In this document: piece by piece, positions 37,000 to 46,229 of the stretch
Position numbering within the stretch: the first letter of the stretch is position 1
Layout of the letters: every line of letters begins with the position of its first letter
Assembly: GCF_008274585.1 (NCBI RefSeq)
Contig: NZ_VTRT01000002.1
Span: 558,001 to 622,000, forward strand
Reading direction: 5' to 3'
Length of the DNA: 64,000 nt
Origin: Pedobacter sp. BS3
Lineage (GTDB): Bacteria; Bacteroidota; Bacteroidia; Sphingobacteriales; Sphingobacteriaceae
The notes under the pieces: model-generated
What the model saw: only the letters and a program-made list of their open reading frames with translations
Told to the model about the DNA's origin: nothing
Database searches by the model: none
Made by a program: the position numbers and the translations under genes

Positions 37000-37065
37000 G
37001 ACTTCCGGACTTCCCGGACTTCCCGGACTTCCCGACTTTCCCGACTTTCCCGACTTTCGGACTAT
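37000..37065. repeat. GACTTCCCG short tandem repeat
   Basis: Eight degenerate units of 8-10 bp (GACTTCCG, GACTTCCCG, GACTTTCCC, GACTTTCGG) lie between the convergent stops of the dehydratase gene and the SDR gene. Directly after come CTATGAACCATAAGCC and ACGCCTTAAACCTT words seen elsewhere in the window. Confidence 0.8.
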
Positions 37066-37120
37066 AAGGCTATGAACCATAAGCCATTAGCTCCTTTACG
37101 CCTTAAACCTTCCGCTTTTC

Positions 37121-37936
37121 CTACCTTATCAGCGGATCTTTTTCGCGGGCAAACAGCTTGTAAACCTGTTTGTCTACCCATCCGGGCACAAGCTTATTCA
37201 TCAATACTGCCAGCTTTCCCTGCGTAGTCATTACTACGGTGCGCTTACGCTGGGTAATGCCATCCGCAATGATAGCTGCAACTTCTTCGGCGGTCATCAT
37301 TTTACCTTCGTCCATGCTGCTCTCGCCCTGTACAGAACCATCCTTAGCTAACGCCGTATTGCGAATATTCGATGCTGTAAACCCGGGAGCGGCAACCATA
37401 ACATGCAAGCCTGTTTTCAGGTTTTCTACCCGGAGCGACTCTAAAAAGCCATTTAAAGCAAATTTAGATGCCGAATAGCCCGTTCTGCCGGGCAAGCCGC
37501 GGTAACCGGCTATAGACGACACTCCGACAACCGAGCCTGAATTTTTCAGCAATTCGGGTAACGCGTATTTGGTACAATATACCGCACCCCAGAAGTTCAC
37601 ATCCATTAAGTTTTTCAACACCTGTAAATCCAGGTCTTTAAATAGTGCCCGCATACTGATACCGGCATTGTTGATCAGCACATCAATACGGTTAAACGTA
37701 AGCAGTGCCTGTTTGATCAGGTGCTCACATTCTTCTTCCTTCGTCACATCGCATTGCACGGCAACAGCTTTTATATCATAACGGCTTTCTATGTCGCGGG
37801 TTATCTCGCAAAGCGATACATATTGCCGGGCGCCTAAAACTATATTAGCTCCGCGTTTTGCAAATTCTTCGGCGCAAGCCTTACCAATCCCCGACGATGC
37901 GCCGGTAATAACTACTACCTTGTTTTTGAAATTCAT
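37121..37936 (-). CDS. SDR family oxidoreductase
   Basis: 271 residues from the ATG at 37936 (MNFKNKVVVITGASSGIGKACAEEF); the frame runs upstream into the preceding gene but adds nothing conserved. TGASSGIG, LINNAGISM and YSASKFALNGFLESLRVE are the cofactor and catalytic motifs; the C-terminal helix (AVLMNKLVPGWVDKQVYKLFAREKDPL) is typical of the membrane-associated DHRS7B-like subgroup. Start lies 4 bp past the stop of the upstream phosphodiesterase gene, so they are co-transcribed. Substrate unknown. Confidence 0.88.
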   Translation of the reverse strand: MNFKNKVVVITGASSGIGKACAEEFAKRGANIVLGARQYVSLCEITRDIESRYDIKAVAVQCDVTKEEECEHLIKQALLTFNRIDVLINNAGISMRALFKDLDLQVLKNLMDVNFWGAVYCTKYALPELLKNSGSVVGVSSIAGYRGLPGRTGYSASKFALNGFLESLRVENLKTGLHVMVAAPGFTASNIRNTALAKDGSVQGESSMDEGKMMTAEEVAAIIADGITQRKRTVVMTTQGKLAVLMNKLVPGWVDKQVYKLFAREKDPLIR

Positions 37937-37940
37937 TCTG

Positions 37941-38708
37941 CTATTTCTGCTTATTAAAAAATTGCCTGCAAGATGCAACTTTATCTGTATTGATAATATC
38001 AGCACCTAACTCATACAACTGCCGCCAGGTGGCTTCGGTGTCAGGAGCTCCCCAGAAGCGTACCAGCTTATGCTGCCGATGTGCGTTTTCAATTACTTCG
38101 TTAAGTTTTTGTTTATCTGCCTCAGGTAACATCCCCACTCCTTTCCATTTGGAATAGGTTTTAAAATTATCGCTGATCATGGCTACTTTACGTAAATCAC
38201 GGGAGACATAATTTCTAAATGGCAATCCGTCTAAACGGATAAACGAAGGCAAGGTATGAAACGCCGAATCCGGTAAACGGTTTCCGCTTATCACAATGGA
38301 TACCGCCTTACCATTTCGCTTAGGATCAAAACAATCGAGATAAGGTTGCAATGTTTTGACCAGCAGCGGGTAAACCAGATCCCAGGTATCCTTAAAATCT
38401 ATCATAAGCTGGAAAGTGTATTGCTTATCCGCACTTACGTGATGATCGTTTCCGGCAAACAATCCGGCGATCGGTTTCAGGTACATTTGCTCCAGGCTGT
38501 GACCGGCAGTAATATCTTTACGGTTATGCGCTACCATCAGCGAATCGCCCACCACATACACATCGGCTTCTATGGAATAAGCCTGCTGATGATACGCTTC
38601 CCAGAAGGGCTGTGCGTGAGCATAATCGTTATGCGAATGTATCTTTACCTGGCCGATAGCCGGTATGCACAAAATAATAGCTAAAATAAAGACGAGGTGT
38701 GCTCTCAT
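37941..38708 (-). CDS. Exported glycerophosphodiester phosphodiesterase/PI-PLC-like protein
   Basis: 255 residues with a signal peptide (ends AIGQ). The barrel start VKIHSHNDYAHAQPFWEAYHQQAYSIEADVYVVGDSLMVAHN shows the two catalytic His (HSHND and AHN) and the metal ligands Glu/Asp (IEADV) of the GDPD/PLC-like family, and GADIINTDKVA closes it. It probably cleaves a phosphodiester in the periplasm; family members of this subgroup (AIM6-like) lack defined substrates. 10 bp separate it from recR upstream. Confidence 0.8.
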   Translation of the reverse strand: MRAHLVFILAIILCIPAIGQVKIHSHNDYAHAQPFWEAYHQQAYSIEADVYVVGDSLMVAHNRKDITAGHSLEQMYLKPIAGLFAGNDHHVSADKQYTFQLMIDFKDTWDLVYPLLVKTLQPYLDCFDPKRNGKAVSIVISGNRLPDSAFHTLPSFIRLDGLPFRNYVSRDLRKVAMISDNFKTYSKWKGVGMLPEADKQKLNEVIENAHRQHKLVRFWGAPDTEATWRQLYELGADIINTDKVASCRQFFNKQK

Positions 38709-38718
38709 TGGCCGGAAG

Positions 38719-39336
38719 CTATTTTACCATAGTATTTTCGTACGGAACCCGGGTTACTATCGAACGGCCCAGGGTGATCTCATCGGCATACTCCAGTTCG
38801 CCGCCAAAGGCGATACCGCGGGCGATAGTGGTAATTTGTACGGGCATATCCTTTAGCTTTTTATAAAGATAAAAAATCGTGGTATCGCCCTCCATAGTAG
38901 CGCTCAGTGCCAGGATAACTTCCTTCACATCGCCGTTTTTCACACGCTCAACCAGGCTGTCTACGGTCAGTTCAGCTGGCCCGATGCCATCCATGGGCGA
39001 TATCAGCCCGCCCAGCACATGATACAGGCCATTGTATTGGTTGGTATTCTCAATGGCCATCACATCGCGGGTATCTTCTACAATACAAATGATAGAACGA
39101 TCACGTTTATGTGCGGCACAAATTTCGCAAACCTGCTGGTCTGAAATATTATGGCAGGTTTTGCAGTACCTGATCTCACTGCGCAGCCGTGTTAAGGCAT
39201 AACTGAATTTTTCAACATCTTCCTGCGATTGGTTAAGCAGGTGCAGCACCAAACGTAAGGCAGTTTTTTGTCCCACACCCGGTAATTTAGAAAATTCGGC
39301 AACAGCATTTTCAAGCAGCCTCGAAGAAAAATTCAT
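38719..39336 (-). CDS. recR: Recombination mediator protein RecR
   Basis: 205 residues, normal length. Helix-hairpin-helix start ([20 protein letters not shown]), zinc finger with four Cys ([16 protein letters not shown]), then a Toprim domain ([15 protein letters not shown] ... [16 protein letters not shown]). With RecO and RecF it loads RecA on gapped DNA. A minus-strand TAATTTTG -7 box lies 5 bp before the ATG (39341-39348), suggesting a very short leader. Confidence 0.97.
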   Translation of the reverse strand: MNFSSRLLENAVAEFSKLPGVGQKTALRLVLHLLNQSQEDVEKFSYALTRLRSEIRYCKTCHNISDQQVCEICAAHKRDRSIICIVEDTRDVMAIENTNQYNGLYHVLGGLISPMDGIGPAELTVDSLVERVKNGDVKEVILALSATMEGDTTIFYLYKKLKDMPVQITTIARGIAFGGELEYADEITLGRSIVTRVPYENTMVK

Positions 39337-39340
39337 AGTA

Positions 39341-39348
39341 CAAAATTA
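39341..39348 (-). promoter_or_regulatory. -7 box directly upstream of recR
   Basis: TAATTTTG on the minus strand matches TAnnTTTG exactly and ends 4 bp before the recR ATG. No -33 box at usual spacing, so only moderate support. Confidence 0.35.
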
Positions 39349-39408
39349 GGCAAAATTATTGGCTGGTGCTTTTTCTTATGCATTGTCATTATAACATCTC
39401 TAGGTCCC

Positions 39409-39595
39409 ACGCCAAGGGCGCCAAGAATATCTCGCCAAGCTGATATATTTCTCTTTGTGAACTTTGCGTAAACCTTCGCGAACTTTGCGTGAAAAAGATC
39501 TCGCCAGGGCGCTAAGCATGACACACCAAGGATACCAAGCTCTTTCTTTGCGAACTTTGCGTAAAACCCTCTGCGGGCTCTGCGTGAAAAACGAA
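39409..39595. repeat. GAACTTTGCGTRAAA degenerate duplication
   Basis: Two degenerate units of about 90 bp, each holding a pair of GCGAACTTTGCGTRAAA words (39464, 39475, 39547, 39570) preceded by CGCCAAG/CACCAAG words. It fills the spacer between divergent recR and the esterase gene. Similar GCGTGAAA words are common in spacers of Bacteroidota genomes. Confidence 0.7.
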
Positions 39596-39729
39596 TTTTA
39601 AGTTTTTATGGAATTGTTCGTGTAAAAACAAGATATTGCATACGCATTGTGATGAAAAGAATGAGACTTAAGCCGATAAATGCAGCTTCATGTCTTAAAT
39701 CCAATAGCTCATATCTTAAATCTGAATTT

Positions 39730-40641
39730 ATGAAACTAAATTTAATTATTGCACTCTGTATGATCAGTCTTGGCAGTTCAGCTCAAAAAGTTATACCGCT
39801 CTATCAAACGGTTCCCAACGCTATAGCCGGTCCGAATGAAGAAAAAACGGATATTGATAAAAATAAAGCTATCCGTATCAGCGATGTCTCTATTCCAACA
39901 TTAACAGCATACCTTCCGAATAAAGCTAAAGCAAATGGAACAGCCGTGGTAATATGCCCCGGTGGTGGTTACGCCCGCTTAGCTGTTGGTCATGAGGGCT
40001 ATGACGTAGCCGAAGCTTTCAACAAACTTGGTGTAGCGGCTTTTGTATTGAAATATCGCCTGCCCAGCGATAAGATCATGCAAAACAAAGAAATAGGCCC
40101 TTTACAGGATGCGCAACAGGCTATTAAGCTGGTACGCATGCATGCCAAAGAGTGGAATATTGATACCGGAAAGGTAGGCATTATGGGTTTTTCTGCCGGT
40201 GGGCACCTGGCATCTACCGCGGGTACACATTTTAATATGCCGGTTATCGGGAACAAGGAAAATACCAACCTGCGCCCCGATTTTATGATACTGATGTACC
40301 CGGTTATCAGTTTTGCAGATACCCTGATGCATAAAGGTTCAAGAGACAGGCTGCTGGGTACAAATCCAACTCCCGAAAAAATAAAGCTATATTCCAACGA
40401 GCTGCAGATTACCGCACAAACACCGCCAACCTTTATGGTGCATGCCGAAGATGACAAAACGGTAAAAGTTTTTAACAGCCTTTACTTTTATGAGAACCTG
40501 GTCAAAAATCACGTTCCTGCCGAAATACATATTTACCCCAAAGGCGGTCACGGGTTTGGATTAAACAACACAACCACGCCCGACAAATGGTTTGACCATT
40601 GCAAAAACTGGATGATAGCTAACGGATGGATAAAGGGCTAA
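39730..40641 (+). CDS. Exported alpha/beta hydrolase (BD-FAE/acetyl-xylan esterase-like)
   Basis: 303 residues from the ATG at 39730, which gives a signal peptide (MKLNLIIALCMISLGSSAQ); the longer frame from 39649 runs through repeat-like sequence. The oxyanion loop is ICPGGGYARLAVGHEGYD, the Ser nucleophile lies in GFSAGGHLAST, Asp in HAEDDKTV and His in GGHGFGL. Such enzymes remove acetyl or feruloyl groups from hemicellulose. The next gene downstream is a symporter, 172 bp away. Confidence 0.87.
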   Translation: MKLNLIIALCMISLGSSAQKVIPLYQTVPNAIAGPNEEKTDIDKNKAIRISDVSIPTLTAYLPNKAKANGTAVVICPGGGYARLAVGHEGYDVAEAFNKLGVAAFVLKYRLPSDKIMQNKEIGPLQDAQQAIKLVRMHAKEWNIDTGKVGIMGFSAGGHLASTAGTHFNMPVIGNKENTNLRPDFMILMYPVISFADTLMHKGSRDRLLGTNPTPEKIKLYSNELQITAQTPPTFMVHAEDDKTVKVFNSLYFYENLVKNHVPAEIHIYPKGGHGFGLNNTTTPDKWFDHCKNWMIANGWIKG

Positions 40642-40780
40642 TTCAAAAGTTAAAAGTAAAAACCTGTGAGGTTCATAATGGTGAGAAATGATCATAAAAT
40701 ATCAACCTGATTTAGAACATGTTTAAAATTCAGCATCATGCTAACTGAATATATCAATTGCCCTTGTATTCGGCCTTTTT

Positions 40781-40806
40781 TACTTTTAACTTTCTACTTT
40801 TAACTT
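40781..40806. repeat. TACTTTTAACTT tandem repeat before the symporter gene
   Basis: Two exact copies of TACTTTTAACTT (40781-40792, 40795-40806) end 7 bp before the ATG at 40814. A similar tract lies at 18670-18703. AGAACATGTTTAAA at about 40712 resembles the ends of the 49084-49221 element. Confidence 0.6.
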
Positions 40807-40813
40807 AATAAAC

Positions 40814-42322
40814 ATGTCGCCTGCTGTATTATTAGCTTTTATTTTAGGATACTTTGTTATACTTATTCTCATCTCGTGGCTAACATCCCGCAAGTCATCC
40901 GATAATTCGGCATTTTTTATCGCCAACCGCAATTCCAAATGGTATCTGGTAGCTTTTGGAATGATCGGTACAGCATTATCGGGAGTGACATTCATTTCCG
41001 TTCCGGGCGAAGTTGGAGCACCCGCAGGCAACCAGTTTCAGTATTTCCAGTTCATTTTAGGCAATGCGGTTGGCTTTATTGTCATTGCTACGGTTTTACT
41101 GCCGCTGTATTACCGCATGCGTTTAACCTCTATTTACAGCTATATTGAAAAACGGCTGGGATTTTACAGCTATAAAACCGCCGCTTCAATTTTTTTATTG
41201 AGCCGTACATTAGGCTCTGCAACACGGTTATACTTAGTTGTAATTGTATTACAGCGTTTTATTTTTGACAGCTACGGCGTTCCGTTCTGGCTAACAGTGT
41301 TGATCTCATTAGGCCTAATATGGTCGTACACGTTTAAAGGCGGTTTAAAAACCATTATTATTACCGATACCCTGCAAACTTTCTTCCTGGTTTTATCGGT
41401 TTTTTTAACCATATACTTTATTTGCAGCAGTTTAGACCTCAGCATGCTGCAAGCCTTTGAAAATGTAAAGAACAGCAGCTATTCTAAAATTTTCTTTTTT
41501 GAAGATGTTTTGACAAGCAAATTCCATTTCAGCAAGCAATTTATCGGGGGCATTTTTGTTACCATTGCCATGACGGGTCTTGACCAGGATCTCATGCAGA
41601 AAAACTTAAGCATGCAAACCATAAAAGAAGCCCAAAAAAACATGTTCACTTTTACTGGTGTGTTTGTTATTTTAAATATTTTCTTTTTAAGCGTTGGCGC
41701 CTTGCTTTACATATACGCTGCCAAAAACGGCATTGATATCCCCCTGGATCACATCACCAACAAACCACGCACCGACTTACTTTTCCCGGAAATTGCACTT
41801 AATTATTTAGGGACAGTACCGGCAATTATTTTTATGTTAGGCTTAACGGCAGCCACTTTTGCCACAACCGATTCGGCATTGACAGCATTAACAACCTCAT
41901 TTTGTGTAGATTTTTTACACATGGATAAGGCTGCCGACCCTAACTCGGCTAAAGCAGTAAAAACACGCCATACCGTGCACGTTGTTTTCTCAATTTTGAT
42001 GTTTTTGGTCATTGTTATCATCAATGCCTTAAACAGCTCATCGGTAGTGAGCCTGATCTTCACCATTGCATCGTATACATACGGGCCGCTTTTGGGGCTT
42101 TACAGCTTTGGCTTATTTGTAAATAAACGTGGCCTGCATGATAAATGGGTACCTGTTATATGTATTTTATCACCCGTTTTATGTTATTTGTTAGCTGCAT
42201 ATTCAGCCAAATTATTGGGTGGTTATGTTTTTAGCGTAGAACTGATCCTGATCAATGGCCTGATAACGTTTTTAGGCTTATTACTCATCAGCAAAAAAAC
42301 CGATGCGCAAACCAAATTTTAA
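40814..42322 (+). CDS. Sodium:solute symporter (SSS family)
   Basis: 502 residues with about 13 hydrophobic segments. The N-terminal SWLTSRKSSDNSAFFIANRNSKWYLVAFGMIGTALSGVTFISVPG and the sodium-site region VTIAMTGLDQDLMQKNLSMQTIKEAQKN are typical of SSS (SGLT/PutP fold) proteins of the sugar or sialic-acid branch. Solute unknown; adjacency to an esterase gene suggests a sugar or its derivative. The start is supported by an ATG next to the repeat tract. Confidence 0.92.
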   Translation: MSPAVLLAFILGYFVILILISWLTSRKSSDNSAFFIANRNSKWYLVAFGMIGTALSGVTFISVPGEVGAPAGNQFQYFQFILGNAVGFIVIATVLLPLYYRMRLTSIYSYIEKRLGFYSYKTAASIFLLSRTLGSATRLYLVVIVLQRFIFDSYGVPFWLTVLISLGLIWSYTFKGGLKTIIITDTLQTFFLVLSVFLTIYFICSSLDLSMLQAFENVKNSSYSKIFFFEDVLTSKFHFSKQFIGGIFVTIAMTGLDQDLMQKNLSMQTIKEAQKNMFTFTGVFVILNIFFLSVGALLYIYAAKNGIDIPLDHITNKPRTDLLFPEIALNYLGTVPAIIFMLGLTAATFATTDSALTALTTSFCVDFLHMDKAADPNSAKAVKTRHTVHVVFSILMFLVIVIINALNSSSVVSLIFTIASYTYGPLLGLYSFGLFVNKRGLHDKWVPVICILSPVLCYLLAAYSAKLLGGYVFSVELILINGLITFLGLLLISKKTDAQTKF

Positions 42323-42348
42323 TCTTAGAATATTAGAATAAAGGATAT

Positions 42349-43053
42349 ATGACTGGCGAAGAAAAGATACGAAGAGCTTTTGATCATAAAAACTGGCATG
42401 AAATTAAGGTAACCGACTCCTGGCAGATATTTAAGATCATGGCCGAGTTTGTTGACGGCTTTGAAAAACTGGCTAAAATAGGTCCTTGTGTTTCCATTTT
42501 CGGATCGGCACGGACCACCAGTGACCATAAATATTACAACCTGACCGTAGATATTGCTGCACGATTAACCAATCACGGGTTTGGCGTGATCTCGGGCGGT
42601 GGCCCCGGTATTATGGAAGCGGCCAATAAAGGCGCTTACGAAGCCGGCGGTAAGTCGGTGGGACTGAATATCGATCTTCCGTTCGAGGAGTTTCATAATA
42701 AATACATTGACCGGGATAAGCTGATGAAATTCGATTATTTTTTCGTCAGGAAGGTAATGTTTATGAAATACTCCCAGGGATTTATTGTCCTTCCGGGAGG
42801 TTTTGGAACATTAGACGAGTTGTTCGAGGCTATCACCCTGATCCAGACCGGTAAAGTTGCCCGCTTCCCCATTGTGCTGGTGGGAACCGAATACTGGGGC
42901 GGCCTGTTTTCCTGGATCAGCGATCACATGCTCCGGGCAAATAACATCAGTCCCGACGATATGAACCTGTTCCGGATGGTAGATACCGCCGAAGCAGCCA
43001 CCGAACATATCTTCAGGTTCTACGATAAATATGTGCTGAAACCGAACTTCTGA
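42349..43053 (+). CDS. LOG family protein (TIGR00730 type)
   Basis: 234 residues. The Rossmann-like fold carries VSIFGSARTTSDHKYYN, ISGGGPGIMEAANKGAYEAGGKSVG and the PGGFGTLDELFE motif, which binds a nucleoside monophosphate in LOG phosphoribohydrolases. These release free base (cytokinin-type) from nucleoside 5'-monophosphates; older labels as lysine decarboxylase are wrong. It begins 26 bp after the symporter stop and may be co-transcribed. Confidence 0.9.
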   Translation: MTGEEKIRRAFDHKNWHEIKVTDSWQIFKIMAEFVDGFEKLAKIGPCVSIFGSARTTSDHKYYNLTVDIAARLTNHGFGVISGGGPGIMEAANKGAYEAGGKSVGLNIDLPFEEFHNKYIDRDKLMKFDYFFVRKVMFMKYSQGFIVLPGGFGTLDELFEAITLIQTGKVARFPIVLVGTEYWGGLFSWISDHMLRANNISPDDMNLFRMVDTAEAATEHIFRFYDKYVLKPNF

Positions 43054-43472
43054 AACTGTACTGGTGCCAAGCCGGAACTTAGCGCTACCTGGATTGGAGT
43101 TCTTTTAATAACAGGAAAAGGAACTATAATATTAAAATCTAAAAACGTACAGATAAGCTAAAATAGACAAACAATGATAAGTGTAACAGTAAAGCCGGAA
43201 TTTGTTGAGCAGAACAAAATAAATATTCATCGATTCTTAATGATTTCAAAGAGCTTAACGAGCAGAGCTGAAGGAAGCTATTAACACAAAGATCAATGAT
43301 TCACTAAAGGATAGACGCTCCCATTTTTCCGGCCGAAAATAGAAAATTATACCATCTTCTTTTTTGTTTTTTAGCCGCTATTTGTAAATTCAGGCCCAGC
43401 TATTTGTAAATTCACAATACATAAATCAGCAGATGCAGCAGAGAGCGCACCTGCTAATAACACTACATAATT
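43054..43472. other. Spacer with a possible decayed small gene
   Basis: About 420 bp. At 43174 an ATG opens MISVTVKPEFVEQNKINIHRF and stops after 36 codons; neighbouring frames continue as LNDFKELNEQ and ELKEAINTKINDSLKDRRSH ending FSGRK at about 43341. The pieces look like one small charged protein broken by two frameshifts. No family recognised. The repeated words GCTATTTGTAAATTCA follow near 43378 and 43400. Confidence 0.35.
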
Positions 43473-45029
43473 ATGGATAAACAGGCACTTTTTACCGAAA
43501 AAATCAATTCATCATATAGCCCGCAGGGCGCCTTCATTTATCTGGGCGCCGGTATCCTGGATGGCCAGATCATTGCTCCGGCCGAGATCAATCTCCCATT
43601 AAGGATGATGAACCGGCATGGACTGATTGCCGGGGCAACAGGTACAGGCAAAACACGTACCTTGCAGCTTATTGCCGAACAATTGTCGGATGCCGGTGTA
43701 CCCGTGTTCATGCTGGATGTAAAAGGCGATCTTTCAGGGCTAAACCAGCCGGGAACAAGCAATCCCAAGCTGGAAGAACGGGCACAGCAATTAGGCAAAA
43801 CATTTACCCCAAACGGATTTCCCGTTGAGCTGTATTCCCTGTCCGGAAAAACTGGCGCACAAATGCGGGCAACGGTCATTGAGTTCGGGCCTGTATTATT
43901 ATCAAAAATATTAGACCTTAACGAAACGCAAACAGGCGTAATGGCTGTTATTTTTAAATATGCCGATGATAATAAGCTGCCGCTTATCGACCTGAATGAC
44001 CTGAAAAAAACAGTATCCTACCTGTCCGAGGGCCCCGGGGCTGCAGAAATTAAAGACAGTTACGGCAGCATATCATCCGCAACAGCAGGAACCATTTTGC
44101 GAAAGATCGTAGCCATTGAGCAACAAGGGCTTGGCCAGATATTCGGCGAAACATCTTTTGACATCCAGGATCTGTTTGACCGGGTAGATGGCAAGGGACT
44201 GATCAGCTTGCTCAACATCTCCGACGTGCAGAGCCAGACCGTATTGTATTCAACCTTTTTGCTGAGCCTGCTGGTTGAACTATTTAATACCATGCCCGAG
44301 GTTGGCGACCTGGATAAACCCAAGCTGGTATTTTTCATTGATGAAGCCCATTTGCTGTTTAAAGATTCGCCGAAAGCATTTTTAGAGCAGATAGAGACCA
44401 TCATCAAGCTGATACGCTCCAAAGGCATCGGCATATTCTTCTGCACACAAGCGCCAACCGATATACCGCCCAGCGTGCTGGCGCAATTAGGCAACCGGGT
44501 TCAGCATGCCCTGCGTGCCTTCACGCCTAACGATGCCGAGGCATTGAGAAAAACCGTAAGCACCTACCCAAAATCAGAATTTTATGAAATTGATAAGGTT
44601 TTAACTTCCTTAGGTACCGGACAGGCTTTAATAACCGTATTAAACGAAAAAGGTATCCCAACCGAAGTGGCCGCTACACACCTTACACCGCCACGGGCCC
44701 TTATGGGGCCTTTGGCCGATGCCGATTGCCAGAAGCTGATGCAGGGCAGTAGTTTATATACCAAATACCAGCAAACAATTGATCCAAGCAGCGCTTACGA
44801 TATTCTGACACAACGCATTAACGAGAAGCTGGAAGCCGATACCGCCCTGAAGCAACAGCAGGAAGAAGCCAAAGCAGCTGCCCGGCAAGCCAAAGTATCG
44901 CGAAATGAGAAAAGTGTGCTTGAAGAAGTAATTAACGCTCCTATCACACGGCAAATTGGCCGTGAAATTGTGCGGGGCCTGTTTGGTATGCTTACCGGCA
45001 AGAAAAGCCGGTCGCGAAGCCTGTTTTAA
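43473..45029 (+). CDS. HerA-like/DUF853 family ATPase
   Basis: 518 residues. Walker A GATGTGKT at 54-61 and Walker B LVFFIDEAHLLF, with the FCTQAPTDIPPSVLAQLGNRVQHALRAF segment typical of the DUF853 (YjgR-type) HerA relatives. The C-terminal 60 residues are Lys/Arg/Ala/Glu-rich, probably coiled coil. No NurA nuclease or SIR2 partner lies nearby, so an anti-phage HerA system is not supported; the cellular role is undefined. Confidence 0.9.
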   Translation: MDKQALFTEKINSSYSPQGAFIYLGAGILDGQIIAPAEINLPLRMMNRHGLIAGATGTGKTRTLQLIAEQLSDAGVPVFMLDVKGDLSGLNQPGTSNPKLEERAQQLGKTFTPNGFPVELYSLSGKTGAQMRATVIEFGPVLLSKILDLNETQTGVMAVIFKYADDNKLPLIDLNDLKKTVSYLSEGPGAAEIKDSYGSISSATAGTILRKIVAIEQQGLGQIFGETSFDIQDLFDRVDGKGLISLLNISDVQSQTVLYSTFLLSLLVELFNTMPEVGDLDKPKLVFFIDEAHLLFKDSPKAFLEQIETIIKLIRSKGIGIFFCTQAPTDIPPSVLAQLGNRVQHALRAFTPNDAEALRKTVSTYPKSEFYEIDKVLTSLGTGQALITVLNEKGIPTEVAATHLTPPRALMGPLADADCQKLMQGSSLYTKYQQTIDPSSAYDILTQRINEKLEADTALKQQQEEAKAAARQAKVSRNEKSVLEEVINAPITRQIGREIVRGLFGMLTGKKSRSRSLF

Positions 45030-45087
45030 CAATATCAACTACATTTTTTATAACCAATATCACCGCGTATTTATTATTTTAGCCCGC

Positions 45088-45990
45088 ATGAAACCAACCC
45101 TATTAATTCTGGCCGCAGGAATGGCCAGCCGCTACGGAAGTATGAAACAAGTTGATGGCTTTGGCCCTAATGGCGAAACCATTATTGATTACTCTATTTA
45201 CGATGCCATTAAGGCAGGTTTTGGCAAGGTGAGCTTTATTATCAGGGAAGAATTTGCCGAACCTTTCAAGGCCATATTTGAGCCTAAGCTGAAAGGCCGT
45301 ATTGAAACCGATTATGTATATCAAAGCTATGACCTGAAACCGTTTGGCATTGATAAAGAAATAGAACGGGCAAAACCCTGGGGTACCGCCCATGCCGTAT
45401 TATCTGCCCGCAACCAGATACATGAGCCATTCTGCGTAATTAACGCCGATGACTTTTACGGTTATGATTCATTTGAAAAAATGGCCAGATTCTTAACTAC
45501 CGAAGTAGCCGACGATAATTACTCCCTGATTGGTTACCAGATAGACCGTACCTTATCCGATTATGGTTCCGTTTCACGCGGCGTATGCAGCGTAAACAGC
45601 GAAGGCTATATGACCGAAGTTAACGAGCGTACCGAGGTTTATTTTAAAGATGGCGGACGGGTTTTCTACAAAGAAAACGGCGAAGAAACCGAATTGCCTG
45701 CCGATACCCGTGTATCGATGAATTTCTGGGGATTTACTCCCGCTGTTTTCAAACAGAGCGAAGAAATGTTCAGACGATTTGTTGAGAAGAATGAGAATAA
45801 TCCTAAAGCAGAATTTTTTATTCCGCTGGTAGCCGATGAGCTGATCAAAACAGGTCAGGCCAGGTTTAAAGTAATACCTACCGGCTCAAAATGGTTTGGC
45901 GTAACCTATAAGGAAGACAAGCCTATTGTACAGGCAAGCATCAGCAAGCTGGTTGCCGATGGTGTTTACCCGGAGAAACTCTGGTCATAA
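45088..45990 (+). CDS. Sugar-phosphate nucleotidyltransferase family protein
   Basis: 300 residues from the ATG at 45088 (MKPTLLILAAGMASRYGSMKQVDGFG). The open frame reaches back into the HerA gene to 44956, which is not credible. The LAAGMASRYG-x-MKQ motif is the nucleotide-binding loop of NTP transferases, and CVINADDFYGYDSFE holds the metal-binding Asp. Substrate sugar unknown; this subgroup is often found near GDP/UDP-sugar genes. A good terminator follows. Confidence 0.87.
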   Translation: MKPTLLILAAGMASRYGSMKQVDGFGPNGETIIDYSIYDAIKAGFGKVSFIIREEFAEPFKAIFEPKLKGRIETDYVYQSYDLKPFGIDKEIERAKPWGTAHAVLSARNQIHEPFCVINADDFYGYDSFEKMARFLTTEVADDNYSLIGYQIDRTLSDYGSVSRGVCSVNSEGYMTEVNERTEVYFKDGGRVFYKENGEETELPADTRVSMNFWGFTPAVFKQSEEMFRRFVEKNENNPKAEFFIPLVADELIKTGQARFKVIPTGSKWFGVTYKEDKPIVQASISKLVADGVYPEKLWS

Positions 45991-46010
45991 AAGTAAACTA
46001 AAAATAAAAG

Positions 46011-46038
46011 AGGCTGTTCTTCGGAGCAGCCTTTTTTT
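46011..46038 (+). terminator. Rho-independent terminator after the nucleotidyltransferase gene
   Basis: AGGCTGTTC-ttcg-GAGCAGCCT stem (UUCG loop) at 46011-46032 followed directly by TTTTTTT. Clear on the plus strand, 20 bp after the stop codon. Confidence 0.85.
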
Positions 46039-46067
46039 ATTAATGCAACCTGAGTTCTCCACTCCTT

Positions 46068-46124
46068 GGTCTGTCCCCCGACAGACCAACATTATTCGTT
46101 CCGGCCTGTCGGGAGACAGGCCGG
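46068..46124. repeat. Two consecutive GTCTGTC/CCTGTC palindromes
   Basis: GGTCTGTC-cccc-GACAGACC (46068-46087) is followed after 13 bp by CCGGCCTGTC-ggga-GACAGGCCGG (46101-46124). Both are perfect. They share the core CTGTC...GACAG and lie between convergent genes. Confidence 0.75.
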
Positions 46125-46229
46125 GGAAAGAGATAGTAAATTCCTAAAATTAACTTGACGCCTATGCGGCTCTGTACGTACAGGAGAGATGTAAATATTT
46201 TATTCTTAGATAGTTACTTACAGAAAGAA

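Noticed and set aside
42349-43053. Lysine decarboxylase
   Set aside because: The PGGxGTxxE motif is that of LOG phosphoribohydrolases; there is no PLP site.
43473-45029. HerA-like ATPase as part of an anti-phage system
   Set aside because: No SIR2, NurA or other defence partner is adjacent, and the sequence fits the housekeeping-type DUF853 branch.
44956-45087. 5' extension of the nucleotidyltransferase frame overlapping the HerA gene
   Set aside because: It is out of frame with HerA and not conserved in the family; MKPTLLILAAG is the proper start.
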